A stretch of 64,000 nucleotides of DNA from Pseudomarimonas salicorniae (GCF_023156535.1 NZ_JALNMH010000006.1:186001-250000), one strand, 5' to 3'. Positions 23,810 to 33,160 are shown, numbered from the stretch's first letter. Notes: generated by a model not told the origin, from the letters alone. Numbers and translations are program-made.

Positions 23810-24712
23810 ATGAGCCGATTGCTGTCCTATCTGATGCTTGCCGCAGGACTGCCCGCCATGGCTGCTGAACCCATTGATCCCTCGACGCACAGGGCCGGAG
23901 TCGAGGCCTGGCACGCCGCCCGTATCGAGCGACTGAAACAGCCGGCCGGCTGGCTGTCCCTGGTCGGCCTGCACTGGATCGAAGAGGGCCGCCACGCGGT
24001 CGGTGCGGGCGAGGACAATGACATCGTCCTCAACACCGGGCCGGCGCGCCTTGGCACGATCGAGCGCGCCGGTGACGGCGTGCATTTCACGCCCGACCCG
24101 TCCGCTGGCGTCGCGATCAGCCCGCCGGCGGAGGGCCGCGTGCGGCTTGATCCGGGCGGCGAGCACGATCCCACCGTGGTCTCCTTCAACGGCGGCGACG
24201 CCAGCTTCGTGCTGATCGAGCGCAGCGGACGCTATGGCCTGCGCGTGCGCGACGCCCAGGCGCCGACCCGGACCGGGTTCATCGGCATCGAACGCTTTCC
24301 GGTCGATCCCGCCTACCGCGTCGAAGCCCGCTTCCTGCCGCATCCCGAGGGCAAGACCATCGACATCGCCAGCGTCATCAACACGCTGGAGCCGATGGCC
24401 AACCCCGGCGTGCTCGAGTTCGAACTGAACGGAGAGGTCCACCGGCTGGAGGCGATCCTCGAGGCGCCCGGCGATGAAAGCTATTTCGTGATCTTCGCCG
24501 ATCGGACCAACCGCGAGCAGACCTATGGCGCCGGCCGCTTCGTATACACCGATGGCCTGCCCAGGGACGGCAAGGTGGTGCTGGACTTCAACAAGGCCTA
24601 CAACCCGCCCTGCGCGCTGAATGCCTATTCCACCTGCCCCCTGCCTCCGCCGGAGAACCGCATGGACACCGCGGTCGACGCAGGCGAGAAGCGCTATCTG
24701 GGCAAGCACTGA
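23810..24712 (+). CDS. DUF1684 family secreted protein
   Basis: A 300-residue protein with a short signal peptide (MSRLLSYLMLAAGLPAMAA). The DUF1684 hallmarks are HRAGVEAWHAARIERLKQP, AGWLSLVGLHWIEEG and the C-terminal LDFNKAYNPPCALNAYSTC, followed by PLPPPENR. The family is widespread but has no established biochemical function; the middle part looks FHA-like by strand pattern only. It is single and convergent with the cnoX gene. Confidence 0.85.
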   Translation: MSRLLSYLMLAAGLPAMAAEPIDPSTHRAGVEAWHAARIERLKQPAGWLSLVGLHWIEEGRHAVGAGEDNDIVLNTGPARLGTIERAGDGVHFTPDPSAGVAISPPAEGRVRLDPGGEHDPTVVSFNGGDASFVLIERSGRYGLRVRDAQAPTRTGFIGIERFPVDPAYRVEARFLPHPEGKTIDIASVINTLEPMANPGVLEFELNGEVHRLEAILEAPGDESYFVIFADRTNREQTYGAGRFVYTDGLPRDGKVVLDFNKAYNPPCALNAYSTCPLPPPENRMDTAVDAGEKRYLGKH

Positions 24713-24778
24713 GCGGGCAGGGGGCGCTTCGGGCGCGAAGTGCGCATTCGCCTCGTTCCCTCGAACGCCCGCGTTTTC

Positions 24779-25036
24779 TGTGGGAGTGCCCTTGGGCGCG
24801 ACCGCGGAGATCCGCTCTGGCCTCGGTCTGTGGCCAATCCGATGCGCTGCGGTCGCGCCCAAGGGCGCTCCTACAGTCGAGTGTGGTTGAAGTTCGGTAA
24901 TGCGGTGGAAGTGGTCGGGGTTCAGACGCGTCAGAAGGGCGCAAACCGGACCTGGCAGCGCCGTTGCGTGTAGGAGCCAGCTTGCTGGCGATCGTCCCGT
25001 CCGGGGCGCCTATCGCCAGCAAGCTGGCTCCTACAT
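24779..25036. repeat. Composite intergenic repeat cluster 4 (B-D-A, no C unit)
   Basis: B-type pair 24779-24876, then an unrelated stretch, a D remnant (GCAAACCGGACCTGGCAGCG, about 24939-24958) and A-type pair 24969-25036. It lies between convergent genes (DUF1684 and cnoX). The remaining gap to 25205 shows only degenerate repeat-like sequence. Confidence 0.8.
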
Positions 25037-25205
25037 TCGGGTTTTGCGGAAGGTCCGCTTGGCGCCCTCTTTTCCCCTGGCGCATCGCTGCGGTTGCGCC
25101 CAAGGACGCCCGTGTAGGAGAAAGGCCCGTTGGGGCCGCTCTGCGTACGGCGACAATTCGCGCTGCGGCGACCTTCCGGGCGAGCGCCGCGCGCGTCTCG
25201 GCCGG

Positions 25206-26084
25206 TCAGAACAGCAGCGAAGCCATCTTGCGGCGGTACTTTCCGACCAGATCCTCGTCGTCGATGATCTTGAAGGCGTCGACCAGGGCGCGGCGGGCGG
25301 CGCCGTCGTTCCAGGCCTTGTCGCGGCGCAGCAGTTCCAGGAACTGCTGCAGCGCGGCTTCGGTTTCGCCGCCGACCAGGGCGTGGACGCCGAGCAGGTG
25401 GCGCGCGGCATGGTCATTCTCGTCCTTCGCCAGGCGTGCCTCCAGTTCGGCAGCGGAGGGGGCGCCGGTGAGCGCGGCGGCGAAGTCGAGCGTCGCGTGC
25501 ACGCGCTTGGCGCGGTCATCGGCGGCGAGGTTGGCCGGCAGACCATCGAGCACGGTGGCGGCGCGCTGTACCTCGCCGGCCCTGGACAGGGCCACGGCCA
25601 GGTCGAGCTGCAGTTCCGCGTTGTCCGGTTCGGCGGCAATCTGTGTTTCAAGGTCGGCGATCTGCTGCTGAGGGGTGCGCGTATCCGGCGCCGGCTCGGC
25701 GGGTTCGGCGGGCAGCGGTTCGACGCCGTGCTGGGTCAGGAACTGGCGGATCTGCGATTCGGGTACCGCGCCCATGAAGCCGTCGACCGGCCGGCCGTCC
25801 TTGAGCAGGATCACCGTCGGCAGCGAGCGCACGCCGAACAGCGCCGGCAGCTGCTGCTCCTCGTCGCTGTTGACCTTGGCCAGCACGAAGGCGCCGCCGT
25901 ACTCGGCAGCCAGCTTTTCCAGCACCGGCTTGAGCTGCTTGCAGGGCGCGCACCAGTCGGCCCAGAAGTCGACCAGGACAGGTACCTCGGTGGAGCGGAC
26001 CAGCACGTCCTGCTCGAAGCTTTCGGTGCGGACATCAAAGGAATGGGGCTGCGTGCTCGGGGCCGCGGGGGTATCGGCAAACAT
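25206..26084 (-). CDS. cnoX: Thioredoxin-domain co-chaperone CnoX (YbbN)
   Basis: A 292-residue protein with an N-terminal thioredoxin domain (about residues 20-125; redox motif WCAPCK at 44-49) and a C-terminal TPR/helical half starting near DLETQIAAEPDNAELQLDLA. CnoX protects substrates from oxidation and hands them to GroEL/DnaK. Both thioredoxin cysteines are kept, unlike the E. coli protein, so redox activity as in Caulobacter CnoX is plausible. Cytoplasmic, with no signal peptide. Monocistronic by position. Confidence 0.88.
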   Translation of the reverse strand: MFADTPAAPSTQPHSFDVRTESFEQDVLVRSTEVPVLVDFWADWCAPCKQLKPVLEKLAAEYGGAFVLAKVNSDEEQQLPALFGVRSLPTVILLKDGRPVDGFMGAVPESQIRQFLTQHGVEPLPAEPAEPAPDTRTPQQQIADLETQIAAEPDNAELQLDLAVALSRAGEVQRAATVLDGLPANLAADDRAKRVHATLDFAAALTGAPSAAELEARLAKDENDHAARHLLGVHALVGGETEAALQQFLELLRRDKAWNDGAARRALVDAFKIIDDEDLVGKYRRKMASLLF

Positions 26085-26348
26085 GGTCTCGGCTGGCTCG
26101 AAGGAAGGGAGATCGCTGAACTAGGTGGGGCCGCAGGAGCCGCATGCCAAGGGGCGTGGGCTGGCGCGGCCGTCGCTCCGGCACGGCCTGAAGCATAGCC
26201 GGTCCGCCGGGCAGCGGGCCCCGATGTGTCGCCGAGGCCTGTTCAAGTGATTGAAATGCAGGGGTTTAGATCTTGATTAGCACTTCTTCAGGACTTCGCC
26301 CGGGCAGACGGGGACGCTGGGCTGGCGAATCCCTTGGAGACCCCGCCC

Positions 26349-29324
26349 ATGCTTGCTCGAATGTTGCTCCCCCTGCGTCCTGCCCTGCTCGCCACCCTGC
26401 TGTGGCCGGCAGTGACGGCAGCCCATGATCCGGCTTCCGGCGACCCGCCCTTCTTCGTTGCAGGGCGGGCAGACACCATCACCGTGGATGGCCTCTTCGA
26501 TCCGTTCGAGTGGGCCGACGCCGGCTCCTTCGTGGCGCCGATCAATCTCCCCGCCGCGGAAGGTGGCGGGACCCGCAAGGCGACGCTCTACTTCGCAAAC
26601 GACCAGGAGAACCTCTATCTGGCGATCCGCGTAGCGCTGGCCGCGGAGTCCCGGCTCCGGCTGGGGCTGCGCTTCGACAATGACCACGACGGGGCACGTG
26701 ACTCGCTGGAGGACCGGGCCTCGGCCGAGGGGGGCGGCACCGCGCCGCAAGCAACCTACGTCGATGCGGTGATGAGCGGCCTGGGGGAGGTGGCCGACAC
26801 GCTCGCCGGCGGCTCCAGCGACGGTCTGGCCGCCTGGGGGCACGACGGCGCCTTCCTGTTCATCGAAATGTCCAAGCCGCTGAACAGCGGAGACGGCAAC
26901 GACTTCGCCGTCGGCCCCGGGCAGACGTTGGGCATCGGCCTGCACCTCCGTGTGGAATCCGGCGGGGCCTTCGCCGAGACCCTGGTCGGGATGGCGGCCG
27001 GGCCGACTCCGGAAGCGGGCTATGCCGACCTGCGCATCACCCCGTTCCTGCCCGGTGAGGCCAACACGGCGCTCAGCCAGCTGATCGGCCCAGAGGGCGA
27101 CGGGTTCAATCCGCTCGCCGGCATCCAGCCCGTGGCGGTGAGTCGCGCCGGGAATGTGTATGTCGCGGGCTGCGAGTCGAACAACGTGTTCAGGATCAAC
27201 CCGGATGGAGACATCAGGGAGGTCTTTGATGGCACGGCAGGGCCGGCCGCGCCCTGCGCCTGCCCGACCGGCCTCTCGGTGCGCAACCCCGGCGTCCAGG
27301 CTGTGGGAGCAGATGAGATCGTCACCTTGGCCTGTCGCGGTAGTGACAAGGTGGTGGCACTCATCGTGGGCGAGAGCGGCAGCCCGGAGATCGTAGTGCT
27401 CAGTAGCGGCAGCATGCCCGCTGCAGGAGTGACGCTGACCTCGCCGCGGGAGACGCTGGTCGACCGCGACGTCGTGTACGTGACGGGGGGCGAGAGCAGC
27501 AACGTGGTCGTCATTGGCGAGCAGTCGGGCGCATCCGTAATCCGCGAGCTGGTCGGACCGGGCGGTGTGGCCGGCGGGCAGCCACTCACCGCGCCCGCGG
27601 GGCTGGTGCTGGGCTCGGGCGGAAGAGTGCTGTTCGTGGATGCCACTGCGCAGACGCCGGCCCTGTACGAATTCGATCCGCGCGATGAATCGACCCCGGC
27701 CGACGATGTCGTCGTGCGCCTGCTCGGCCCCGAAGGCGACGGTACGACTCCGGTGCGCGGCACCCTCTCGGGCCCGGCCTTTGGTCCCGGCGGCGTGCGC
27801 TATGTGTATGACAGCGCGGGCTCGCTGTTCCAGGTCTCGGCCGACGGCGTGATCAGCGTGCTGTCGAGGCTGGGTGCGCAACCCAATCCGCCGCGAACCC
27901 AGCGGATTGCCGTGGACTCCCGCTGGCAGATCTATCTGGGCGGCGCCCGCGGCGTGATCACCCGCCTCAACAGCGACGGCTTTCCGCAGCCCATCGCGAC
28001 CTCGGACGAGTTTGCCTCGCTGTACCCGACGGTGAACGCCCGCGGAGACGTGTTCCTGGAAGCGCAGGGGGCCGACCAGCTGCTCAAGCTCCCGGCGCCC
28101 CCGGCCTCGAGTCTGCTGATTCCGTCCAATATCGCCGAAGGCGATCGATTCGGCGCGGTGATGACCTCCTGTGGTGACCGGGTCATGGCGGTGGGACTGC
28201 CGAACGCCGACGGCGGTCGGGGGCGGGTGATGCACTACGAGCTCAGGGACGGCACGCTGCTCCACACCGGCGCCATCCGCCCGCCCCAGGGGGTGCCGGC
28301 CTACGAGTTCGGCGCCGCGCTCGACTGCAGCCTGAGTGAGGACGGCGAGCGCTATCGGCTGCTGGTCGGCGCCCCGGGAGACCCCTTCGCCGGCAAGAGC
28401 ATCTTTCCCGATCAGTTCCGCGCCGGCATCTACGAGCGCGATGTCACGTGGAGCACCTGGGCCCTGGTCAGCGACTTCGAGTTTCCCGACGACACCACGG
28501 ACTCAGGGCTGGGCTTCGCCGTTGCGCTAGAGGGGGAACACTGCGTGATCGTGGACCGGGACGGAGAGGCCCACCTCTGCGAGCCCCGTCTCGGCGGCAG
28601 TACCACATGGCAAACCGCGCGGCGGCGATCGTTTGTGCGGGGCATCAGGCCCATCAACAGCGATGCACTGGATATCGGCATTGCCTCGGACGGTTCTGTG
28701 TTCATCGGCGAGATGCGTGCCGCTGAAGAAAGCAAGGTGCTCGGATCCCTGTCGTTCCGGCTTCTGAACGCGGCCACCGGGCAGGTCGTCCACGAGTTCG
28801 CCGACCCTTCAGCACCGGCCGGCGCAGCGGGTCGCTCCGGGACGGTCCGGTTCCAACCGCGCACCCGCGCTCGTCCCTCGGAGATCAGTCCGATTGTGCA
28901 GTTCGAGTACGAAAGTGGGCAGGCCAGTTCCTGGGTAATCCCGCCGGCGGTATTCGGCTACAGCGTGGCCAACAAGGCCGGGGCAGGCAGCGCCCCGATC
29001 AGGCTCGATCCCGGCGTGGATGTGCCGGGCAGTCGGTTCGGTGCCTCGCTCGCCTTCACCCAGAACGGGCTGCTGGTCGGCGCGCCGGGGCTGGATGGCG
29101 GTGCAGGGCGGGTGTTCCGCTTCGACGCCGACTATCGCTTGGTCGACGAGGTGCGGGCGCCGGGTGACAGCCGTGGGTTCGGCGCGAACCTGGCGGTACT
29201 GGGCGACACGGTGCTGGTGGGCGCGCCGGAGAGCACCCAGGGCACGGGCTCGATGGCGGTGATTGCGCCGCGCGTCGATATCTTTGAAAGCAGCTTCGAG
29301 CGGGTCGACGCCTCGCAGCCTTGA
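26349..29324 (+). CDS. Large secreted multi-domain protein: CBM9-like, NHL-type propeller, FG-GAP propeller
   Basis: A 991-residue exported protein; the signal peptide ends near AVTAAHD. About residues 35-230 look like a CBM9/DOMON-type sandwich (ITVDGLFDPFEWADA, LYLAIRV, LRFDNDHDG). The next 350 residues are repeated NHL/SMP-type blades (VYVAGCESNNVFRIN, VVYVTGGESSNVVVIGE). The C-terminal third has FG-GAP-like blades (GDRFGAVMTS, GSRFGASLAF, GFGANLAVLG, each followed by a GAP or GLP turn). It ends in IFESSFERV, close to the IFxxGFE-type tail seen on many secreted proteins of this order. A surface or secreted adhesin/binding role is likely; no catalytic motif was seen. Confidence 0.7.
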   Translation: MLARMLLPLRPALLATLLWPAVTAAHDPASGDPPFFVAGRADTITVDGLFDPFEWADAGSFVAPINLPAAEGGGTRKATLYFANDQENLYLAIRVALAAESRLRLGLRFDNDHDGARDSLEDRASAEGGGTAPQATYVDAVMSGLGEVADTLAGGSSDGLAAWGHDGAFLFIEMSKPLNSGDGNDFAVGPGQTLGIGLHLRVESGGAFAETLVGMAAGPTPEAGYADLRITPFLPGEANTALSQLIGPEGDGFNPLAGIQPVAVSRAGNVYVAGCESNNVFRINPDGDIREVFDGTAGPAAPCACPTGLSVRNPGVQAVGADEIVTLACRGSDKVVALIVGESGSPEIVVLSSGSMPAAGVTLTSPRETLVDRDVVYVTGGESSNVVVIGEQSGASVIRELVGPGGVAGGQPLTAPAGLVLGSGGRVLFVDATAQTPALYEFDPRDESTPADDVVVRLLGPEGDGTTPVRGTLSGPAFGPGGVRYVYDSAGSLFQVSADGVISVLSRLGAQPNPPRTQRIAVDSRWQIYLGGARGVITRLNSDGFPQPIATSDEFASLYPTVNARGDVFLEAQGADQLLKLPAPPASSLLIPSNIAEGDRFGAVMTSCGDRVMAVGLPNADGGRGRVMHYELRDGTLLHTGAIRPPQGVPAYEFGAALDCSLSEDGERYRLLVGAPGDPFAGKSIFPDQFRAGIYERDVTWSTWALVSDFEFPDDTTDSGLGFAVALEGEHCVIVDRDGEAHLCEPRLGGSTTWQTARRRSFVRGIRPINSDALDIGIASDGSVFIGEMRAAEESKVLGSLSFRLLNAATGQVVHEFADPSAPAGAAGRSGTVRFQPRTRARPSEISPIVQFEYESGQASSWVIPPAVFGYSVANKAGAGSAPIRLDPGVDVPGSRFGASLAFTQNGLLVGAPGLDGGAGRVFRFDADYRLVDEVRAPGDSRGFGANLAVLGDTVLVGAPESTQGTGSMAVIAPRVDIFESSFERVDASQP

Positions 29325-29339
29325 GCAGGACTGTGCAGC

Positions 29340-29365
29340 GGCGCCGCGATGGCCTTCGCGGCGCC
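29340..29365 (+). terminator. Strong GC hairpin after the propeller gene
   Basis: A perfect 10-bp stem, GGCGCCGCGA (29340-29349) with TCGCGGCGCC (29356-29365), has a 6-base loop and lies 15 bp after the stop. No T-run follows, so it may terminate weakly or protect the mRNA 3' end. Confidence 0.45.
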
Positions 29366-29445
29366 GCCCGGGTGGCCCGCTGCAGATCAGCGGGTCGGCC
29401 GGGCAGGATGCGGCGGCCATCTAACGCCGCGCCGGCTGCAGACGC

Positions 29446-30714
29446 TCAGCGGTAGCGCTGGCCCGCCTTCATGACGAAGTCGATCTCTTCCATCAGGCGG
29501 ATGTTCTGCAGCGGATCACCGCGGACGGCGACCACATCGGCGTGCTTGCCGGCCTCGAGACTGCCGATCTCGGCTTCCATTCCGAGCGCCTGTGCGGCGC
29601 TGCGGGTGGCGGCTACCAGCGCCTCGGCGGGACTCATCCCGGCCTCGACCAGCAGGGCGAACTCACCGGCGTTCTGGCCGTGCGGAAACACGCCGGCATC
29701 AGTGCCGAAGGCGATCCTCACTCCGGCCTTGTAGGCCTTGGCGGTGGTGGCGCTGATCGTCGGCCCGACCCGCGCGGCCTTGGGGCGGACGATCTCCGGG
29801 TAGTAGTCGGGATCCTTGCTCTTCTCGCTGACGAAGGCGCCGGCCATCAGGGTAGGCACGTACCAGGTGCCGCGCTCCTTCATCAGCTTCATCACCTCAT
29901 CGTCCATGTAGGTGCCGTGCTCGATGGTGTCGACGCCGGCCAGCACCGCGCGCTTCATGCCCTCGGCGCCGTGTGCGTGGGCGGCCACCTTGAAGCCGTA
30001 GTCGCGTGCGGTGCGGACGATGGCCTCGATCTCATCGGGCAGGAACTGCGGGTTGTCGGCGCTCTTGGCGAAGCTCAGCACGCCGCCGGTGGCGGTCAGC
30101 TTGATCATGTCCGAGCCTTCCTTGTAGCGCTGGCGCACGGCGCGGCGCGCCTCCAGCGGGCCGCTGATCACGCCGTCTTCCGGGCCGGGATAGCCGAAGC
30201 TGTGCAGAAGGTCGCGGCTGACTCCGTTGAGCGGATCAGCGTGACCGCCGGTGGTGGCCAGGGACTTACCCGCCGCGATGATCCGCGGGCCCTCGATGAG
30301 CCCCTCGTCGACGGCGTCGCGCAGGGACAGTGCGATATGACCGCCGAGGTCACGCACGGTGGTGAAGCCTGCCTGCAGCGTGCGCTTCGCATAGCCCACC
30401 GAACGGAAGGCGAAATCCTCGGGGTTGAGGCGGAAGCCCTCGGCGTAGGCCTGTGGATTGGTTTCGTTGCTGAGGTGCACATGCAGGTCGATCAGACCCG
30501 GCATACAGGTATGGCCTCGAAGGTCGATGGCCTCGCCGCGAGGGGCGCCGGCAACGACTTCGGCAATCCGGCCCTCTTCGATGCGCAGGGCGTGCTCTCC
30601 GAGCAGCTTGCCGCTGGCCGAATCAAAGATCTGGCCGCAATGCAGCCAGGTGGGCGATGCGGCCTCGGCCTGGGCGAGGGCGGGCAGCAGCAGCAGGCTG
30701 AGGGCAAGGCGCAT
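29446..30714 (-). CDS. Secreted metal-dependent amidohydrolase (imidazolonepropionase/Xaa-Pro dipeptidase-like)
   Basis: A 422-residue amidohydrolase-superfamily enzyme with a signal peptide (MRLALSLLLLPALAQA), so it is periplasmic. I chose the ATG at 30714 because it starts exactly at that signal; upstream codons add a non-hydrophobic leader. Metal-site motifs are PGLIDLHVHL (HxH), the His in KVAAHAHGAEG and in DTIEHGTY, and the Asp in AFGTDAGV. This subgroup includes prolidase-type peptidases and imidazolonepropionase-like proteins; the substrate is unknown. It is divergent from glnK. Confidence 0.82.
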   Translation of the reverse strand: MRLALSLLLLPALAQAEAASPTWLHCGQIFDSASGKLLGEHALRIEEGRIAEVVAGAPRGEAIDLRGHTCMPGLIDLHVHLSNETNPQAYAEGFRLNPEDFAFRSVGYAKRTLQAGFTTVRDLGGHIALSLRDAVDEGLIEGPRIIAAGKSLATTGGHADPLNGVSRDLLHSFGYPGPEDGVISGPLEARRAVRQRYKEGSDMIKLTATGGVLSFAKSADNPQFLPDEIEAIVRTARDYGFKVAAHAHGAEGMKRAVLAGVDTIEHGTYMDDEVMKLMKERGTWYVPTLMAGAFVSEKSKDPDYYPEIVRPKAARVGPTISATTAKAYKAGVRIAFGTDAGVFPHGQNAGEFALLVEAGMSPAEALVAATRSAAQALGMEAEIGSLEAGKHADVVAVRGDPLQNIRLMEEIDFVMKAGQRYR

Positions 30715-30808
30715 CGTTCCACTCCGGTGGCGGGAAGGCTGCCGATGATACGCAGCGGAGGAAAAGGGCGCGTCATGCACCAGATGCGTGATCGCGGCCT
30801 GGAAAAAC

Positions 30809-30823
30809 GCACCGGGGGGGTGC
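30809..30823. promoter_or_regulatory. Putative NtrC-binding palindrome
   Basis: GCACCGGGGGGGTGC matches the NtrC consensus core GCACC-N5-GGTGC exactly. It lies about 75 bp upstream of the sigma-54-like promoter of glnK, a normal enhancer position. A shorter GCAC-N5-GTGC at 30851-30863 could be a weaker second site. Confidence 0.6.
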
Positions 30824-30898
30824 GATGCCGGGGTCGATCAGACGGGGGACGCACCGCAAGTGCTTGTTGCAACGCACAAAATTCAGTTGCGGGTCAGC

Positions 30899-30915
30899 TT
30901 GGCACGGTTCCAGCA
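30899..30915 (+). promoter_or_regulatory. Sigma-54 promoter of glnK-amtB
   Basis: TTGGCACGGTTCCAGCA has the invariant GG (-24) and GC (-12) separated by exactly 10 bp, with an ideal TTGGCACG left half. The -12 half is CAGCA rather than TTGCA. Together with the upstream NtrC palindrome and the nitrogen genes downstream, this supports nitrogen-limitation control by RpoN/NtrC. Confidence 0.7.
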
Positions 30916-30976
30916 GAGCAGGAGCGGGGAGTGATCCGCCGCAGTTGCGGCACAAGAAGGGAACGAGAGGAGCCAG

Positions 30977-31315
30977 ATGAAACTGATTACCGCCATCATC
31001 CGCCCGTTCAAGCTCGACGATGTACGCGAAGCGCTGGCACAGGTGGGCGTATCGGGGTTGACCGTCACCGAGGTCAAGGGCTTCGGTCGACAGAAGGGGC
31101 ACACCGAGCTGTACCGCGGCGCCGAGTACGCGGTCGATTTCCTGCCCAAGCTGAAGCTCGAGACCGCGGTCAGCGACGACCGTCTCGACGCAGCCATCGA
31201 GGCCATCACCACGGCCGCGCGTACCGACAAGGTGGGCGACGGGAAGATTTTCATCAGCAACCTCGAGCAGGTGGTGCGCATCCGCACCGGCGAGCTCGAT
31301 GACAGCGCGCTTTGA
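30977..31315 (+). CDS. glnK: Nitrogen regulatory protein PII
   Basis: A 112-residue PII protein. The T-loop has the uridylylation tyrosine at residue 51 (GAEY51AVDF), preceded by GRQKGHTELYRG. The B-loop is in AARTDKVGDGKIFI. PII trimers sense 2-oxoglutarate and ATP/ADP and block AmtB when nitrogen is ample. A GAGGAG ribosome site precedes the ATG. Pairing with amtB 16 bp downstream marks it as GlnK-type rather than the housekeeping GlnB. Confidence 0.95.
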   Translation: MKLITAIIRPFKLDDVREALAQVGVSGLTVTEVKGFGRQKGHTELYRGAEYAVDFLPKLKLETAVSDDRLDAAIEAITTAARTDKVGDGKIFISNLEQVVRIRTGELDDSAL

Positions 31316-31331
31316 GCGGAAGGAGCCGACC

Positions 31332-32786
31332 ATGACCCACGCGATTTCCACCGCCCAGGTGTCCCCGTTCAAGCGGGGCATCCTCGCCCTGCTGCTGATC
31401 GCCGGACTGGGCGTCGCCGTCACCGGCAGCGTCATTGCCCAGGACCCACCCGCCGCCGAAGCCAGCAGCGAGGTGGCCGCTCCGGCGGAAGCGGCGCCGG
31501 CTCCTGCCGCCGAGCCCGTCGCCGCCGCCGAGGCCCCGGCCGAAGCTGCGGCCGAACCCACCGTCGACAAGGGTGACGTCACCTGGATGATGGTCGCCAC
31601 CTTGCTGGTGGTGATGATGGCCGTCCCCGGGCTCGCCCTGTTCTACGGCGGCCTGGTGCGCGCCAAGAACATGCTCAGCGTGCTGATGCAGGTGATGACC
31701 GTGTTCTCGCTGATCGCGGTGCTCTGGGCCGTTTACGGCTACAGCCTCGCCTTCGTCGGCGGCGGCGCGGTGTACGGCTCGTTCGACGCAGTGTTCCTGA
31801 AGGGCATCACCGCTGACTCGCTGGCTGCGACCTTCACCGACGGGGTGATGATCCCCGAGCTGATCTTCGTCGCCTTCCAGTCGACCTTCGCCGGCATCAC
31901 CTGCGCCCTGATCGTCGGCAGCTTCGCCGAACGCATCAAGTTCAGCGCGGTGCTGCTGTTCTCGGTGATCTGGTTCACCTTCTGCTACATCCCGATCGCG
32001 CACATGGTCTGGGCCGGTAATGGCTACCTGTTCGGCAAGGGCGCGCTGGATTTCGCCGGCGGCACCGTGGTCCACATCAATGCCGGCGTCGCCGGTCTGG
32101 TCGGCGCCTACGTGGTCGGCAAGCGTGTCGGTCTCGGCCGCGAGGCGATGGGCCCGCACAGCCTGACCCTGACCATGGTCGGCGCCTCCCTGCTCTGGGT
32201 CGGCTGGTTCGGCTTCAATGCCGGCTCCAACCTCGAAGCCACGTCGGGCGCCACCCTGGCGTTCATCAACACCCTGATGGCCACCGCCGCGGCGGTGCTG
32301 TCCTGGTCGGCCACCGAGGCGGTTCTGCGCGGCAAGGCCTCGATGCTGGGTGCGGCGTCGGGCGCGGTGGCGGGTCTCGTCGCGATCACCCCGGCCTGCG
32401 GCTCGGTGGGTGTGATGGGCGCCATTGTCATCGGCCTGATTTCCGGCATCGCCTGCTTCTGGGGCGTCACCGGTCTGAAGCGCATGCTGGGCGCCGATGA
32501 CTCACTGGACGTCTTCGGCGTGCACGGCCTGGGCGGCATCGTGGGTGCCATCCTGACCGGCGTGTTCGCCGCGCCCTCGCTGGGCGGCACCGGCGGTGAC
32601 GATTTCAGCATCGGTGGTCAGGTGCTGATCCAGCTGGAGGCGGTCGTCATCACCATCGTCTGGTCGGGCGTCGTGGCCCTGGTCGCCTTCCTGATCGCCA
32701 AGGCCGTCACCGGCCTGCGCGTAAACGAGGAAGAGGAGCGCGAAGGCCTCGACATCACCTCGCACGGCGAGGCGGCCTACAACTGA
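31332..32786 (+). CDS. amtB: Ammonium transporter
   Basis: A 484-residue Amt/Rh channel. It opens with a signal-like hydrophobic segment (residues 16-40), then an Ala/Pro/Glu-rich periplasmic stretch of about 45 residues, then eleven hydrophobic helices. The family signature DFAGGTVVHINAGVAG and the pore histidine in DVFGVHGLGG are present. AmtB conducts ammonia under nitrogen limitation and is plugged by GlnK. An AAGGAG ribosome site precedes the ATG. The Ala/Pro-rich spacer is longer than in E. coli AmtB. Confidence 0.95.
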   Translation: MTHAISTAQVSPFKRGILALLLIAGLGVAVTGSVIAQDPPAAEASSEVAAPAEAAPAPAAEPVAAAEAPAEAAAEPTVDKGDVTWMMVATLLVVMMAVPGLALFYGGLVRAKNMLSVLMQVMTVFSLIAVLWAVYGYSLAFVGGGAVYGSFDAVFLKGITADSLAATFTDGVMIPELIFVAFQSTFAGITCALIVGSFAERIKFSAVLLFSVIWFTFCYIPIAHMVWAGNGYLFGKGALDFAGGTVVHINAGVAGLVGAYVVGKRVGLGREAMGPHSLTLTMVGASLLWVGWFGFNAGSNLEATSGATLAFINTLMATAAAVLSWSATEAVLRGKASMLGAASGAVAGLVAITPACGSVGVMGAIVIGLISGIACFWGVTGLKRMLGADDSLDVFGVHGLGGIVGAILTGVFAAPSLGGTGGDDFSIGGQVLIQLEAVVITIVWSGVVALVAFLIAKAVTGLRVNEEEEREGLDITSHGEAAYN

Positions 32787-32801
32787 GTTGGGGGTGGGAG
32801 T

Positions 32802-32829
32802 GGCCCCGGCCTCGGCCGGGGCCTTGTTC
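32802..32829 (+). terminator. GC hairpin downstream of amtB
   Basis: GGCCCCGGCC pairs with GGCCGGGGCC across a 2-base turn and is followed by TTGTT. It lies 15 bp after the amtB stop, a likely first terminator or mRNA-stabilising stem. Confidence 0.6.
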
Positions 32830-32930
32830 CCGGCCACCCCGGGTTCAGCGGAGCGCCGATCGCTCCGCCCCAACGCAACGTTTCGCTTTGGCAAGGCTGC
32901 GGCACCCTCCCTCCCGCCGTTCGCTGAGCC

Positions 32931-32960
32931 CGGGGGCCCGACAAGGGCCCTCGTTTTTTT
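32931..32960 (+). terminator. Intrinsic terminator with T7 tract
   Basis: GGGCCC-GACAA-GGGCCC is followed closely by CGTTTTTTT. This is the clearest Rho-independent terminator in the window and probably ends the glnK-amtB transcript. Confidence 0.75.
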
Positions 32961-33160
32961 GGGCCGGCTGTGCCCGATCAAGGCGCGCAGCCTTCGGCAC
33001 GAACCATCGCCGCCGTTCCCGACCCTCGTGAAGGATCCCGCCGTCCCACAAAGGATGCAGCGGGCCGAGTCGGGTCACGCCGGAGCGGGCGGCGCCACGC
33101 CGAGGCGGACAATGGGCGCGAAGTTCGCATTCGCCCCGGTTCATCAAATGGGCCGATATT

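Noticed and set aside
26277-28265. 662-codon minus-strand frame opposite the secreted propeller gene
   Set aside because: The plus frame has a signal peptide and repeated blades. The antisense product is Arg/His/Gly-rich and shows no motif.
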